Of a stretch of DNA of 64,000 bases, positions 1 to 8,253 are shown piece after piece. The notes beneath the pieces were generated by a model. It was not told where the DNA came from. It did no database searches and saw only the letters and a program-made list of their open reading frames with translations. The stretch covers positions 744,001-808,000 of the forward strand of contig NZ_JAINFL010000004.1 in NCBI RefSeq assembly GCF_022458895.1, written 5' to 3'. The stretch is from Roseihalotalea indica (lineage in GTDB: Bacteria > Bacteroidota > Bacteroidia > Cytophagales > Cyclobacteriaceae). The translations under genes and the position numbers were made by a program. Each line of letters begins with the position of its first letter. The first letter of the stretch is position 1.

Positions 1-583
1 AGAAGAGGTAAGACCTATTGCGCCTCCGGCACCCGGCACTCCCGAGTTTGAGGAAAACATCAAGGAGCTGAAGCACTTTGCCAAAAACATGAATAATGAA
101 TGGCGGCGCATTGCCAACTACTGGCAGGACGGCCTGGGCACGTATACCCCTCCCGGACACTGGAATAAGATTGCCAAGGACCTGATCGTCAAACATAATC
201 TGAACCCGCTCCGCACGGCGCGCACCTTTGCTTACATGAATATGGCGATCATGGACGCGGGCGTTAGCTGCTGGGATGCCAAATACTACTACCATTATCC
301 TCGTCCCATTCAGACAATTCCTGGTTTTAAAACGATTGCCGGCACTCCCAACTTCCCCAGTTATACTTCCGGGCACAGTGTCTTCTCAGCGGCCGGTGCC
401 GAAGTACTGGCTTATGTCTTTCCGGATGATGCCGTAAAATGTCGGGAAGATGCTCTTGAAGCGGCTATCTCCCGCGTATACGGCGGTATTCACTATCGTT
501 TTGATGCCGAAGTGGGAACCGACCAGGGAATACAAGTGGCCCAGTACACCATCGATGTCGCTAAAGCTGACGGTGCCAATTAA
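1..583 (+). CDS. PAP2 / vanadium haloperoxidase-fold enzyme, 5'-truncated
   Basis: The reading frame is open from base 2 with no stop, so the gene starts before the window; 193 residues are visible and the ATG at 89 is internal. The three active-site motifs of the PAP2/vanadium-haloperoxidase superfamily are present in order: K-x6-RP (KYYYHYPRP, about 281-307), a PSxxSGH block (PSYTSGHS, about 357-380) and SR-x5-H-x3-D (SRVYGGIHYRFD, about 468-503). These residues bind phosphate or vanadate. Bacterial members are either acid phosphatases or haloperoxidases and the sequence alone does not decide which. The N-terminal part, including any signal peptide, is missing. A TonB receptor follows after 75 bases in the same direction and may be co-transcribed. 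Confidence 0.85.
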   Translation, partial: EEVRPIAPPAPGTPEFEENIKELKHFAKNMNNEWRRIANYWQDGLGTYTPPGHWNKIAKDLIVKHNLNPLRTARTFAYMNMAIMDAGVSCWDAKYYYHYPRPIQTIPGFKTIAGTPNFPSYTSGHSVFSAAGAEVLAYVFPDDAVKCREDALEAAISRVYGGIHYRFDAEVGTDQGIQVAQYTIDVAKADGAN

Positions 584-658
584 TTGAAGGGAAACTAGGG
601 ACATTTAACTATTCCAGGACATTTTCCAGGAGGGCATTGCCTGTCCTAACGGTTTCCC

Positions 659-3337
659 ATGTCTAAATTTTACATGATAAAATCAACAATACTAATGTAT
701 AAATCAGTCATTACCTTTTTCATCTTGCTTACGCTTTCGCTCAGTCTTCAGGCCCAGAATAGCTTTGAAGTGCGGGGAAAAGTAGTAAGTCTAGATGAAA
801 GAGACATATTGATCGGTGCAGTGATTAAGAGTGAGTCCGGCAAGGGAACGGTGGCCAACGAGCGGGGCGCTTTCTCGATAGAACTGACCGGCGGCGTTCA
901 GGAAATCACGATATCCTACTTAGGGTACGAGCAAAAAAAGGTTACTGTCAGTGAAGACAAGACGGATGTGGGAACGATTACGCTTCCACTAAGCAGTACC
1001 AGCCTGAATGAGATTATTGTTAGTGCTTCGGCGCGTAGTTTCAACGAAGAGTTTGTGGGTACCAATTATCGGATCAGCCCGCAGGAGATTGAAAAAAGTA
1101 ACCCCTTGAGCACCGAAGAAATCCTCCGGATGGTCCCGGGAGTTAATATCGTGGGTGATATGGGCCTCTCCAACCGGCCGAACATCAGCATCCGGGGTTC
1201 CTGGGGACGGCGATCCAAGAAAGTACTGCTGATGGAAGATGGCTCTCCCTCCGCTCCGGCACCCTACATCGCACCCGGCGCGTACTACAACCCAGTGAGT
1301 GACCGCATTAAAGCGATTGAAGTCTACAAAGGCGCAGATATGCTCCGCTTCGGACCCAATAACATGTACGGAGCGGTGAACTACATCACGGCTCTTCCTC
1401 CTCAGAAACCGGAGTTACGACTTAAGCTTATCGGTGGTCAGCGAAACTACACGACGGGATTGTTTTCTTACGGAGGTACCTGGAATAACCTGGGAGCGTT
1501 GGTGGAAGGCGTGTATAAATCCTTCGATGGCTTTCAGGATAACTCCTCGGTAGAAGTGCTTAATCTCAACGCTAAGGTGTTCGCCCAGCTAAACAAAAAC
1601 CAGTCGCTCTACTTTAAAGTAAGTGGTCAGTTTGAGGATAATCAGGCTTCTTTGGCATCCATTACGCCCTTTACCTTTGCCCAGGATCCGCTGCAAAACC
1701 CTTTTGACGCCGATATCTTTACCATGCGCCGCTACGGGGTAGATATCATTCACAAGCTTATTCCCCGCGCCAATATGAGCCTGACATCTAAAATCTATGC
1801 CTCCGATTTTGAGCGCGACTGGTGGCGACAGGTAACCACCAAAGTCCGGGCTTCGGAAGTGAGGAGTTACGTAGGCGAGTCTATTTTTCAGGATCGTTAC
1901 AGTTATCTGGATGGACTGGACTTTGGTCCGGAAGACTACGTGCGCGTTGGCAGGGTCACCGACGGTCATGAAAGCACGACTGACAGCCGCTGGGCCTTCA
2001 CGGTATCCGGCCTTCAGGAAACGCTGAACATCCGATGGGATGCCTGGGATTCACCGCAGGAACTGGAAGTGGGCTTTAAGCTGCACCAGGAAGTGTATAA
2101 AGACCGCTTGTTGATGGCCTGCAACTCCCGCTGGGCCCGAAGCGGTGATCCTGCCACGGATCTTTATTACCACATGTGGTCGGCTTCGGCTTACGTTCGC
2201 AACAAATTTCAATTCAACAAACTGGGCATCATCCCCATCTTCCGATTTGAGCATGTAGACATGTACCGGCAGGACGTACTGGCCCTGGCCCAGAATACCG
2301 ACCTGAATGGATTGGAAGAAGGCCGGGAGCCAAATATCTACAATGTCTTTCTGCCCGGATTAACCCTGGAGTATCAGTTGCCGAAGGGCGCCGTATTTGG
2401 TAGCATCTACGAAGGCTTTATTGCCCCTTCGAAAATCTTCGGTTTTCTGGTAGAACAAAACGGGGTAGTAACCAATCCGTTTGCCGGAGCCAGCATTAAT
2501 ATTCAACCCGAACTCAGTGTGAATACCGAGCTGGGCTGGCGCGGAAGCTTGTTGCAGGACAAAGTCGACGCTCAGCTTACGTACTTCAACAACACCATCC
2601 GGAACTTCTATGCCGGGGGCCGGAACGAAGTATTTGACGAATTAGGGAAAGTGAATGTTCAGGGCATTGAGATGTCGCTGGGGGCTGACCTCTATCGTTC
2701 GCCCAGGCATCAACTGCGGATGAATGGAAATCTTACCCTGCTAAAATCAACCATTCTTCAGGGGAAGCTATTGGACCGTGACCTGTTTAGTGAAGTGATC
2801 CACAGCACGGCTACCCGTCAGGAGTTTATTGAAAAAGTGAATGCCAACCGATCAGCGTATGAACTATATACTACTAACGGTACGGGTAATGAAGCATTGA
2901 TCACTGACTCGAAAGTCAATGATCAGACGTTAAACCAGATCACCAAAAGTGTAGTAAAATTCGGTGAAGATGGAGTTTCTGAGGTAGACCTCCCCTACTC
3001 CCCAGATATGAATGTAACGGCGGGTATCGATTACAACTATCAGAATTTCTCGCTAGGACTGAGTGGTAATTACGTCGGTTCCCAGTTTACCGAATTCAAC
3101 AATTTTGTGAACGAATCAGCCGATGGATCTATCGGACGCCTACCGGCTTTTTTCACGATGGACGCTTACGCAAACTATGACTTCTCCGTCCGGGAAAAAG
3201 CTCACTTCAGTGTTTTTATCAATGGTAAGAACCTGACGAATCAGATTTACCGCGCTTCTCGGCTGAACCGGGCTACCTCCGGAATTTTCCCCGGTGGATT
3301 TCGGCAGTTTATTCTCGGGGTAAATATTAGGATTTAA
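659..3337 (+). CDS. TonB-dependent outer-membrane receptor, FecA-like
   Basis: This 892-residue protein has a Sec signal (hydrophobic stretch ending LSLQAQ near residue 33), a carboxypeptidase-regulatory-like beta domain (about 35-115), a TonB plug (about 125-245) and a C-terminal beta-barrel. The plug reads RGSWGRRSKKVLLMEDG ... RFGPNNMYGAVNY, which resembles ferric-citrate/siderophore receptors of the FecA group rather than SusC. It would import a metal chelate or other bulky ligand across the outer membrane using TonB energy. Three in-frame ATGs (659, 674, 695) precede the signal core and no clear ribosome-binding site decides between them; the longest is given. Its neighbour is a PAP2-fold enzyme. 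Substrate unknown. Confidence 0.88.
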   Translation: MSKFYMIKSTILMYKSVITFFILLTLSLSLQAQNSFEVRGKVVSLDERDILIGAVIKSESGKGTVANERGAFSIELTGGVQEITISYLGYEQKKVTVSEDKTDVGTITLPLSSTSLNEIIVSASARSFNEEFVGTNYRISPQEIEKSNPLSTEEILRMVPGVNIVGDMGLSNRPNISIRGSWGRRSKKVLLMEDGSPSAPAPYIAPGAYYNPVSDRIKAIEVYKGADMLRFGPNNMYGAVNYITALPPQKPELRLKLIGGQRNYTTGLFSYGGTWNNLGALVEGVYKSFDGFQDNSSVEVLNLNAKVFAQLNKNQSLYFKVSGQFEDNQASLASITPFTFAQDPLQNPFDADIFTMRRYGVDIIHKLIPRANMSLTSKIYASDFERDWWRQVTTKVRASEVRSYVGESIFQDRYSYLDGLDFGPEDYVRVGRVTDGHESTTDSRWAFTVSGLQETLNIRWDAWDSPQELEVGFKLHQEVYKDRLLMACNSRWARSGDPATDLYYHMWSASAYVRNKFQFNKLGIIPIFRFEHVDMYRQDVLALAQNTDLNGLEEGREPNIYNVFLPGLTLEYQLPKGAVFGSIYEGFIAPSKIFGFLVEQNGVVTNPFAGASINIQPELSVNTELGWRGSLLQDKVDAQLTYFNNTIRNFYAGGRNEVFDELGKVNVQGIEMSLGADLYRSPRHQLRMNGNLTLLKSTILQGKLLDRDLFSEVIHSTATRQEFIEKVNANRSAYELYTTNGTGNEALITDSKVNDQTLNQITKSVVKFGEDGVSEVDLPYSPDMNVTAGIDYNYQNFSLGLSGNYVGSQFTEFNNFVNESADGSIGRLPAFFTMDAYANYDFSVREKAHFSVFINGKNLTNQIYRASRLNRATSGIFPGGFRQFILGVNIRI

Positions 3338-3352
3338 ATTATTTGGTGGCGG

Positions 3353-3412
3353 TCAAGAGACCGGAGTTGGAAGAAGTTTCTTAAATCCCGACTTCGGACT
3401 CCGGTCTTCTGT
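3353..3412. repeat. Intergenic inverted repeat, GACTTCGG family (solo hairpin)
   Basis: The arms AGACCGGAGTTGGAAG (3358-3373) and CTTCGGACTCCGGTCT (3392-3407) are complementary at 14 of 16 positions with an 18-base loop. The left arm, extended leftward to GTCAAGAGACCGG, resembles the terminal repeats at 5929 and 6480 (GTCAGGAGACCG). No gene lies inside, so this looks like a gene-free copy of the same repeat family. Confidence 0.7.
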
Positions 3413-3427
3413 CTATTCATCAGACAC

Positions 3428-3473
3428 AAAAAGGCCAGCAACTCATTGTATATGAGCTTTACTGGCCTTTTTT
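3428..3473. terminator. Bidirectional intrinsic terminator
   Basis: A perfect stem AAAAAGGCCAG (3428-3438) / CTGGCCTTTTT (3462-3472) has an inner CTCAT/ATGAG stem and is flanked by an A-run on the left and a T-run on the right. It can therefore terminate both the TonB-receptor transcript from the left and the small minus-strand ORF or uxuA transcript from the right. Confidence 0.85.
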
Positions 3474-3524
3474 CGCTTAACTTATCTTAGCAAAAGCTAA
3501 ACGATATAGTATGTAATATGTTGA

Positions 3525-3719
3525 TTAACGGAAAGCTTGAAGGTAGCTCTCTATCCCCTGTTGGTCTACCATAACGTCTGAACCACGTTGTACTACGAAG
3601 TCGTTAAGCTCGGTAGGATCAAAATAGCTCAGAGAAAAGACGCCGGGGTGAGATTTTTTGTACTGTTTTAAGATTTCCTTAGTAATCTGTGATTTGCGCT
3701 TATCGTGAATAGTAATCAT
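3525..3719 (-). CDS. Small hypothetical protein (64 aa)
   Basis: This open frame encodes a 64-residue soluble, lysine-rich protein with no signal peptide or membrane segment. I do not recognise a family. It lies downstream of uxuA on the same strand, separated by about 160 bases that include an inverted-repeat element, and it ends just before a strong terminator that would also serve it. The amino-acid mix (MITIHDKRKSQITKEILKQY at the start) is plausible for a real cytoplasmic protein, but the ORF is short and no good ribosome-binding site is visible. Confidence 0.45.
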   Translation of the reverse strand: MITIHDKRKSQITKEILKQYKKSHPGVFSLSYFDPTELNDFVVQRGSDVMVDQQGIESYLQAFR

Positions 3720-3815
3720 ATCTATACAACGCCAATGAAGGCAAAATAATTCATTCTCAGCGGATAAATGTTCATATCACCGATTTTTAAGAGGCTCAAA
3801 ATCAACAACTTAATT

Positions 3816-3900
3816 GATGAGCGGTGATTAATGAACAATGAATAGTGAGCAATGAGAATACAATTTACTGGTCATCACTCATTAGTCATCAATCATCATC
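3816..3900. repeat. Intergenic inverted repeat, CATCAATCATCAT family, copy 1
   Basis: The left arm is made of GTGATTAATGA / ACAATGA / GTGAGCAATGAG words, and the right arm (TCATCACTCATTAGTCATC ...) is its imperfect complement. The right arm contains the 13-mer CATCAATCATCAT also found in copies at 12.5 and 42.1 kb. The right arm overlaps the 3' end of uxuA and supplies its last codons (MMIDD) and stop. Confidence 0.7.
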
Positions 3901-5090
3901 CTTCTAATTCCTAGTTCCAGTCCGCGTAACTCGGCTAATCCCCGCATACGGCCAACGCCGGAATAACCGGGGTAAAATTTACGGTCGGCATCAAAGAGGA
4001 ATTGATGGCCGTGGTCGGGACGCATTGGAATAGCCACATCGTCGCGTCCGCTTCTCAATCGCTTCTGCTGTTCTTCAATGACGGCTTTCATCACGGCAAA
4101 CATATCGGTACTGCCCGCCAGATGGTCGGCCTCCTGGAAGCTGCCATCCTCGTTATGCAGCACATTGCGTAGGTGGAGGAAATGGATTTTATCGCCCAAG
4201 CGTTGTACCATGCCGGGCAGGTCATTATCCAGTCGTCCGCCTAAAGAGCCGGTGCAGAAGGTAATTCCGTTGCTAGTTGAAGGCACACTGTCTACAATGT
4301 ACTGAAGATCGGCTTCGGTGCTTACCACGCGGGGTAAACCGAGAATCGGGAATGGCGGATCGTCGGGGTGAATGCACATTTTGATGCCGTATTCTTCCGC
4401 CACTGGAATAATCTGGCTCAGAAAGTAAGTCAGGTTTTCTCGAAGCTGCGCTGCGTCGGTATTCTTATATCGCTTTAAGTGCTCGGTAAACTCATCCAGC
4501 GTAAATACTTCATCGGTACCGGGCAAGCCCGCCATAATAGTTTGCTGCAAGGTAGCTTTTTCACTTTCTGACAGGGATTGAACATACGCGTGAGCGGCTT
4601 GCTGTTGTGCTTCGGAATAAAGCTCCTCCGCCCCCTTCCTCTTTAGCATGAATAGCTCAAACCCAGCCAGCGCCACCGGGTCGTACCGAAGGGCCAGTGA
4701 GCCGTCTTCTACCGGATGCTTCAGATGAGTGCGCGTCCAGTCCAAGACTGGCATAAAGTTGTAGCAGACGATGTTGATGTTGCACTCGCCCAGATGCCGT
4801 AAACTTTGGCGGTAGTTTTCAATGTATTTGTCCCGCTCCGAGGCTGCCGTTTTAATGCTTTCGTGGATATTCACACTTTCCACCACGCTCCAGCGAAAAC
4901 CAGCATTGTCAATCGTTTCCTTTCGCTGACTAATCTCTTCCAGACTCCACACCTCTCCGCAGGGAATATGGTGCAGAGCGGTAACAATTCCCTTCGCTCC
5001 CACTTGCCTGATCTCGGGCAAGGTTACGGCATCCTCCGGCCCAAACCAGCGCCAGGTAGGATATAAAAAATGTTCTTGGTTGGTGCTCAT
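3882..5090 (-). CDS. uxuA: D-mannonate dehydratase
   Basis: UxuA dehydrates D-mannonate to 2-keto-3-deoxygluconate, a cytoplasmic metal-dependent step of glucuronate breakdown. The conserved family features are visible: the N-terminal WRWFGPEDAV, a His-rich HHIPCGEVWS, HPDDPPFPILGLPR, the metal-ligand Cys in FCTGSLG, HLRN and the C-terminal RPDHGHQ. The 402-residue length fits the family. I chose ATG 5090 (MSTNQEHFLYPTW): the longer frame from 5123 would overlap the upstream dehydrogenase by 32 bases and adds 11 non-conserved residues, whereas 5090 lies one base after that gene's stop. It is translationally coupled to the mannonate oxidoreductase. Its last codons lie inside an intergenic repeat arm. 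Confidence 0.95.
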   Translation of the reverse strand: MSTNQEHFLYPTWRWFGPEDAVTLPEIRQVGAKGIVTALHHIPCGEVWSLEEISQRKETIDNAGFRWSVVESVNIHESIKTAASERDKYIENYRQSLRHLGECNINIVCYNFMPVLDWTRTHLKHPVEDGSLALRYDPVALAGFELFMLKRKGAEELYSEAQQQAAHAYVQSLSESEKATLQQTIMAGLPGTDEVFTLDEFTEHLKRYKNTDAAQLRENLTYFLSQIIPVAEEYGIKMCIHPDDPPFPILGLPRVVSTEADLQYIVDSVPSTSNGITFCTGSLGGRLDNDLPGMVQRLGDKIHFLHLRNVLHNEDGSFQEADHLAGSTDMFAVMKAVIEEQQKRLRSGRDDVAIPMRPDHGHQFLFDADRKFYPGYSGVGRMRGLAELRGLELGIRRMMIDD

Positions 5091-5091
5091 A

Positions 5092-5910
5092 TTATACTCC
5101 GCTAAAAGAACTAAATCCACCATCGATCGGGATGATGGTTCCGGTTACAAATTTTGAGGCTTCACTGCAAAGGTAGAGTACGGCGCCGTTTAGTTCTTCG
5201 GCCTCTCCAAATCGTTGCATGGGGGTATTCTGAATAATGGTTTCTCCTCTTTGGGTTAAAGAACCATCCTCATTCGTCAGCAACCGCTCGTTTTGTTTGC
5301 CGATGAAAAAGCCCGGGGCAATTGCATTGACCCGAAGTCCATCACCAAATTTCATAGCAAATTCCATCGCCATCCATTTCGTCAGCATATCGATACCAGC
5401 TTTGGCAATAGAATACCCCAAAACCCTAGTGATTGAATGCGTTGAAGCCATAGATGAGATATTGATGATGCTACCGGACTTATTCTCCACCATCGATTTT
5501 CCAAAAACCAGCGTAGGCAAAACCGACCCCATGAGGTTCAGGTCTAATACTTTCTGGAGGGCTTCAGTAGAGACATCAAAAACGGTTTGTTCTGGTGCCA
5601 CCGTTGCCCCGGGCATATTACCGCCTGCCGCATTAATCAGCACATCAATTCGCTCCCACTGCTGAAGAATTTTCCGGTTGACTTCTTCCAGTTGTTCTTT
5701 GGAAGTAACGTCACAGGAAAAGCCGAGCACTTCGCTGCTTACGGATTTAAGCTCCTCCAGCTTTTTGTTTACGGAAGACTCGTGCAGACTGAGAATGGCA
5801 ACTTTGGCGCCCTGCTCCAGGAGCATCTTAGCCATCGCACCGCCCAGCACTCCTCCCCCGCCGGGGATAACAATTACTTTATTGGTTACATCAAATAGAT
5901 TTTGTTTCAT
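5092..5910 (-). CDS. uxuB: SDR-family D-mannonate oxidoreductase (fructuronate reductase)
   Basis: This 272-residue short-chain dehydrogenase has a glycine-rich nucleotide motif GGGGVLGGAMA (about 18-28), NAAG (about 91-94), a catalytic serine in INISSMAS, the Y-x3-K pair in YSIAKAG and a C-terminal PIDGGF. It sits one base upstream of uxuA and downstream of a uronate-type TRAP transporter. In Bacteroidota an SDR of this kind performs D-fructuronate to D-mannonate reduction, replacing the long-chain UxuB of enterobacteria, so the gene symbol refers to the function, not to homology with E. coli UxuB. A different sugar-acid oxidoreductase activity (KduD- or gluconate-like) is possible from sequence alone; the context favours mannonate. 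Confidence 0.82.
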   Translation of the reverse strand: MKQNLFDVTNKVIVIPGGGGVLGGAMAKMLLEQGAKVAILSLHESSVNKKLEELKSVSSEVLGFSCDVTSKEQLEEVNRKILQQWERIDVLINAAGGNMPGATVAPEQTVFDVSTEALQKVLDLNLMGSVLPTLVFGKSMVENKSGSIINISSMASTHSITRVLGYSIAKAGIDMLTKWMAMEFAMKFGDGLRVNAIAPGFFIGKQNERLLTNEDGSLTQRGETIIQNTPMQRFGEAEELNGAVLYLCSEASKFVTGTIIPIDGGFSSFSGV

Positions 5911-5928
5911 TGGTTTGTGTGTTTAGTT

Positions 5929-6018
5929 GGGAGTCAGGAGACCGAAGTCGGAAGTCGGAAGTCAGTATTTAAAAAGTTTCTCCTGACTCCCCACTTAGGA
6001 CTCCGGACTTCTGATTTC
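5929..6018. repeat. GACTTCGG-family repeat, left end of S23-type cassette
   Basis: It begins GGGAGTCAGGAGACCGAAGT and continues with reiterated CGGAAGT words. Locally it folds on itself: GGAGTCAGGAG (5930-5940) is exactly complementary to CTCCTGACTCC (5980-5990). Its outer part is also the inverted counterpart of the repeat ending at 6480 on the other side of the four-helix-bundle gene. Confidence 0.75.
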
Positions 6019-6372
6019 TTACTTTATCTTCTTTTTAAATGCTGACATCTTCATTAAGTTAAAGGCAAAATCATAAAGCTCGGTGAATTTTGCTTCAGAA
6101 ATATAATCTCTTCTTTTTACTTTGTGCAAGCAGGTAACAACCTCGGCTAATGAACGAACAGCATATCCAATAAACTTTTTGAACTCAGGATTGGATTGTC
6201 CGATCGAACCTTCCGAGATATTCAACGCTACCGAATCTGCCGCTCGTCTGATCTGTGAAGTTAAGTTATACAATTCTTCATTAGGAAAATCTCGCGTCAC
6301 GGCGTAGATATCCTCTCCAAAATCCATCGCTTTCTGCCAGATCAGCAGCTTTTCAAATTTAAAACCACCCAT
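6019..6372 (-). CDS. Four-helix-bundle protein (S23/IVS, Avd-like family)
   Basis: The protein has 117 residues and a typical family sequence: FEKLLIWQKAMDFGEDIYAV, then a helix with NLTSQIRRAADSVALNISEG, then EFKKFIGYAVRSLAEVVTCL. Members occur in intervening sequences of 23S rRNA genes and, as Avd, in diversity-generating retroelements; the stand-alone chromosomal copies have no established role. No reverse transcriptase or 23S sequence is present here. The gene separates dctM from the mannonate genes and is bounded by inverted repeats, so it looks inserted into an older operon. Transcription would run in the operon direction, so polarity need not be broken. Confidence 0.85.
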   Translation of the reverse strand: MGGFKFEKLLIWQKAMDFGEDIYAVTRDFPNEELYNLTSQIRRAADSVALNISEGSIGQSNPEFKKFIGYAVRSLAEVVTCLHKVKRRDYISEAKFTELYDFAFNLMKMSAFKKKIK

Positions 6373-6437
6373 CCTTTAACTATTATCTTTTCCAATATCT
6401 TAAACCACCTTACTCCTAACTTTCACTAACCCTCTTT

Positions 6438-6480
6438 CTACTCCGACTTCAGACTTCGGTCTTCCAACTTCTGACTCCCT
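6438..6480. repeat. GACTTCGG-family repeat, right end of S23-type cassette
   Basis: Read on the minus strand it begins GGGAGTCAGAAGTTGGAAG and then ACCGAAGTCTGAAGTCGGA, matching the left end at 5929 (GGGAGTCAGGAG, ACCGAAGTCGGAAGTC) apart from a short insertion. The outer boundary coincides with the TAG stop codon of dctM (6479-6481). Confidence 0.7.
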
Positions 6481-7777
6481 AAAACCCTAGTTGCCTCGGC
6501 AACCATAGGCTAATTTCGGGAATGTAAGTAACTAACAGCAAGACGATTACCATTGACACAAAGAAAGGCAAAAGTGGTCGGATGACGGATTGTATTTTGA
6601 TATTAGCGACACTGCATCCGATAAATAATACGGTACCTACCGGTGGGGTGCATAGCCCGACACAAAGGTTGACGATCAGTATGATTCCGAAATGAATGGG
6701 GTCAATGCCTAGCTGCTGGGTGACTACGGGTAGAAATATTGGGGTAAATATTAGTACGGCCGGAGTCATATCCATGAAGACTCCTACGAACAACAGAATA
6801 ACGTTGATGATTAACAAAATCAGAAACGGACTGTCGCTGAGTTGCAGTAGACCGGCACTCACGTTTTGCGGGATTTCCTGATAGGCCATCACCCAGGATA
6901 AACCAATGGAGGCCGCTACCATCAATAGGACGATACAGGTAGTCAGGGTGGTGCGAATCAGGATGCCGGGCATATCGCTCCAGCTGATTTCCCGGTAGAT
7001 GAAAGCTAATGCCAGACAATATAACACGGCTACCCCGGAGGCTTCCGTAGCCGTGAAAATCCCGGCCACAATTCCGCCCAGAATTACGACCAACAGCAAC
7101 AGGCTGGGCAAGGCGGATAATAGTTTATAAACACCTTCTTTCAGCGGTACTTTGTCGCCGGTTGGGTAATTATGACGGTAGGCATAGGCTGCGGCAAAGC
7201 TGATAAGTGCTAATCCCATAAGAATCCCGGGTATATAGCCTGCCAGAAACAAAGCAGCGATGGACACACCTCCACTGGCCAGAGAGTAGATAATAAGAAT
7301 ATTGCTAGGAGGAATAACTAATCCGGTGGTAGCGGAAGTAATATTGACGGCTGCGCTAAAATTTTCATCGTACCCCTCCTTTTTCATCCGAGGATGCATA
7401 ATGGTTCCGATAGCGGAAGCAGCCGCACCCGCCGAACCGGAAATAGCCCCGAACAGCATATTCGCCAGGATATTTACAATCGCCAGTCCGCCGGGTAAAC
7501 GCCCTACCAATACTTTGGCAAACTCGATCAGCCGCCTGGCAATCCCACCGGTGTTCATCAGTTGCCCGGCCAGGATGAATAAAGGGATAGCCAGCAAGGT
7601 GAAACTATCCAGTCCAGTAGCCATGCGTTGGGCAAAGGTGGTGACGGCAGGTAGGTAATCAATGGAAAGCAGCATCGTGATGATGCCCGCCAGCCCAATG
7701 CAATAGGCAATCGGTACTCCAATGGCGATAAAAATAATAAAACTGAAAACCAGGACCAGTACTTCGTAAATCTCCAT
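6479..7777 (-). CDS. dctM: TRAP transporter large permease subunit (DctM)
   Basis: This 432-residue, strongly hydrophobic protein has about 12-13 membrane segments. It carries the DctM landmarks: an N-terminal GVPIAYCIGLAG, TLLAIPLFILAGQLMNTGGIARRL, GAISGSAGAAASAIGTIMHP and the C-terminal NLCVGLCTPPVGTVLFIGC. It is the ion-coupled inner-membrane channel of a tripartite transporter for acidic sugars. Its start overlaps the dctQ stop by one base (TAATG), so translation is coupled. The stop codon abuts the repeat at the edge of the S23-type insertion. The gene order P-Q-M followed by mannonate enzymes points to a hexuronate substrate. Confidence 0.95.
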   Translation of the reverse strand: MEIYEVLVLVFSFIIFIAIGVPIAYCIGLAGIITMLLSIDYLPAVTTFAQRMATGLDSFTLLAIPLFILAGQLMNTGGIARRLIEFAKVLVGRLPGGLAIVNILANMLFGAISGSAGAAASAIGTIMHPRMKKEGYDENFSAAVNITSATTGLVIPPSNILIIYSLASGGVSIAALFLAGYIPGILMGLALISFAAAYAYRHNYPTGDKVPLKEGVYKLLSALPSLLLLVVILGGIVAGIFTATEASGVAVLYCLALAFIYREISWSDMPGILIRTTLTTCIVLLMVAASIGLSWVMAYQEIPQNVSAGLLQLSDSPFLILLIINVILLFVGVFMDMTPAVLIFTPIFLPVVTQQLGIDPIHFGIILIVNLCVGLCTPPVGTVLFIGCSVANIKIQSVIRPLLPFFVSMVIVLLLVTYIPEISLWLPRQLGF

Positions 7778-8253
7778 TAATTAGGGGCCGTATGTAGTTC
7801 GTTGTAGGTATTATCGATAGAATAGTAGGCGATCAGCAGGCCGGAAATTGGCACTACCAGATACACATAGCCTAAAGAAAGTTGCAGAGAAGCGGATACC
7901 TGCCCGAAGATGAAGCTGGTATAGACCAGCCAAATCCCACCGACTCCTAACACCCCTATGGCAAAAGCCACTACCAAGAAATTGATCAAAATATCTAGGT
8001 ATCGTTTATTCTGAGGAGAGAAACTTCCTGAGATCAGATCAATCGCCAGGTGTTGTCTTTCGCCGGTAGCATAGGCTGAGCCAAGTAATCCGAGCCAGAT
8101 GAGCAGATAACCCGCTAGTTCATCGGTGAAGCCCAGGGGTGACTGGAACAGATAACGGCTGATCACCTGGAGGCTAACATCCAGCACAATGACGCTCATC
8201 AAAATAATCAACATCCAACGTACAACCCGGTCTACAATCGCTCTGATTCTCAT
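7777..8253 (-). CDS. dctQ: TRAP transporter small permease subunit (DctQ)
   Basis: The 158-residue protein has four predicted membrane helices (about 12-34, 48-64, 87-108, 126-147). It has the family hallmarks RYLFQSPLGFTDELAGYLLIWLGLLGSA and ATGERQHLAIDL. DctQ is the small membrane partner that joins DctM to form the transporter core. It is packed between dctP (stop at 8254, directly adjacent) and dctM (one-base overlap), so the three subunits form one transcriptional unit. Confidence 0.93.
   Translation of the reverse strand: MRIRAIVDRVVRWMLIILMSVIVLDVSLQVISRYLFQSPLGFTDELAGYLLIWLGLLGSAYATGERQHLAIDLISGSFSPQNKRYLDILINFLVVAFAIGVLGVGGIWLVYTSFIFGQVSASLQLSLGYVYLVVPISGLLIAYYSIDNTYNELHTAPN

Noticed and set aside
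5091..5123. Longer UxuA start at 5123
   Set aside because: Adds 11 residues that overlap the upstream dehydrogenase and are not part of the conserved UxuA N-terminus; ATG 5090 fits coupling better.
6019..6372. Diversity-generating retroelement
   Set aside because: The four-helix-bundle protein resembles Avd, but there is no reverse transcriptase, template repeat or variable repeat within the window.
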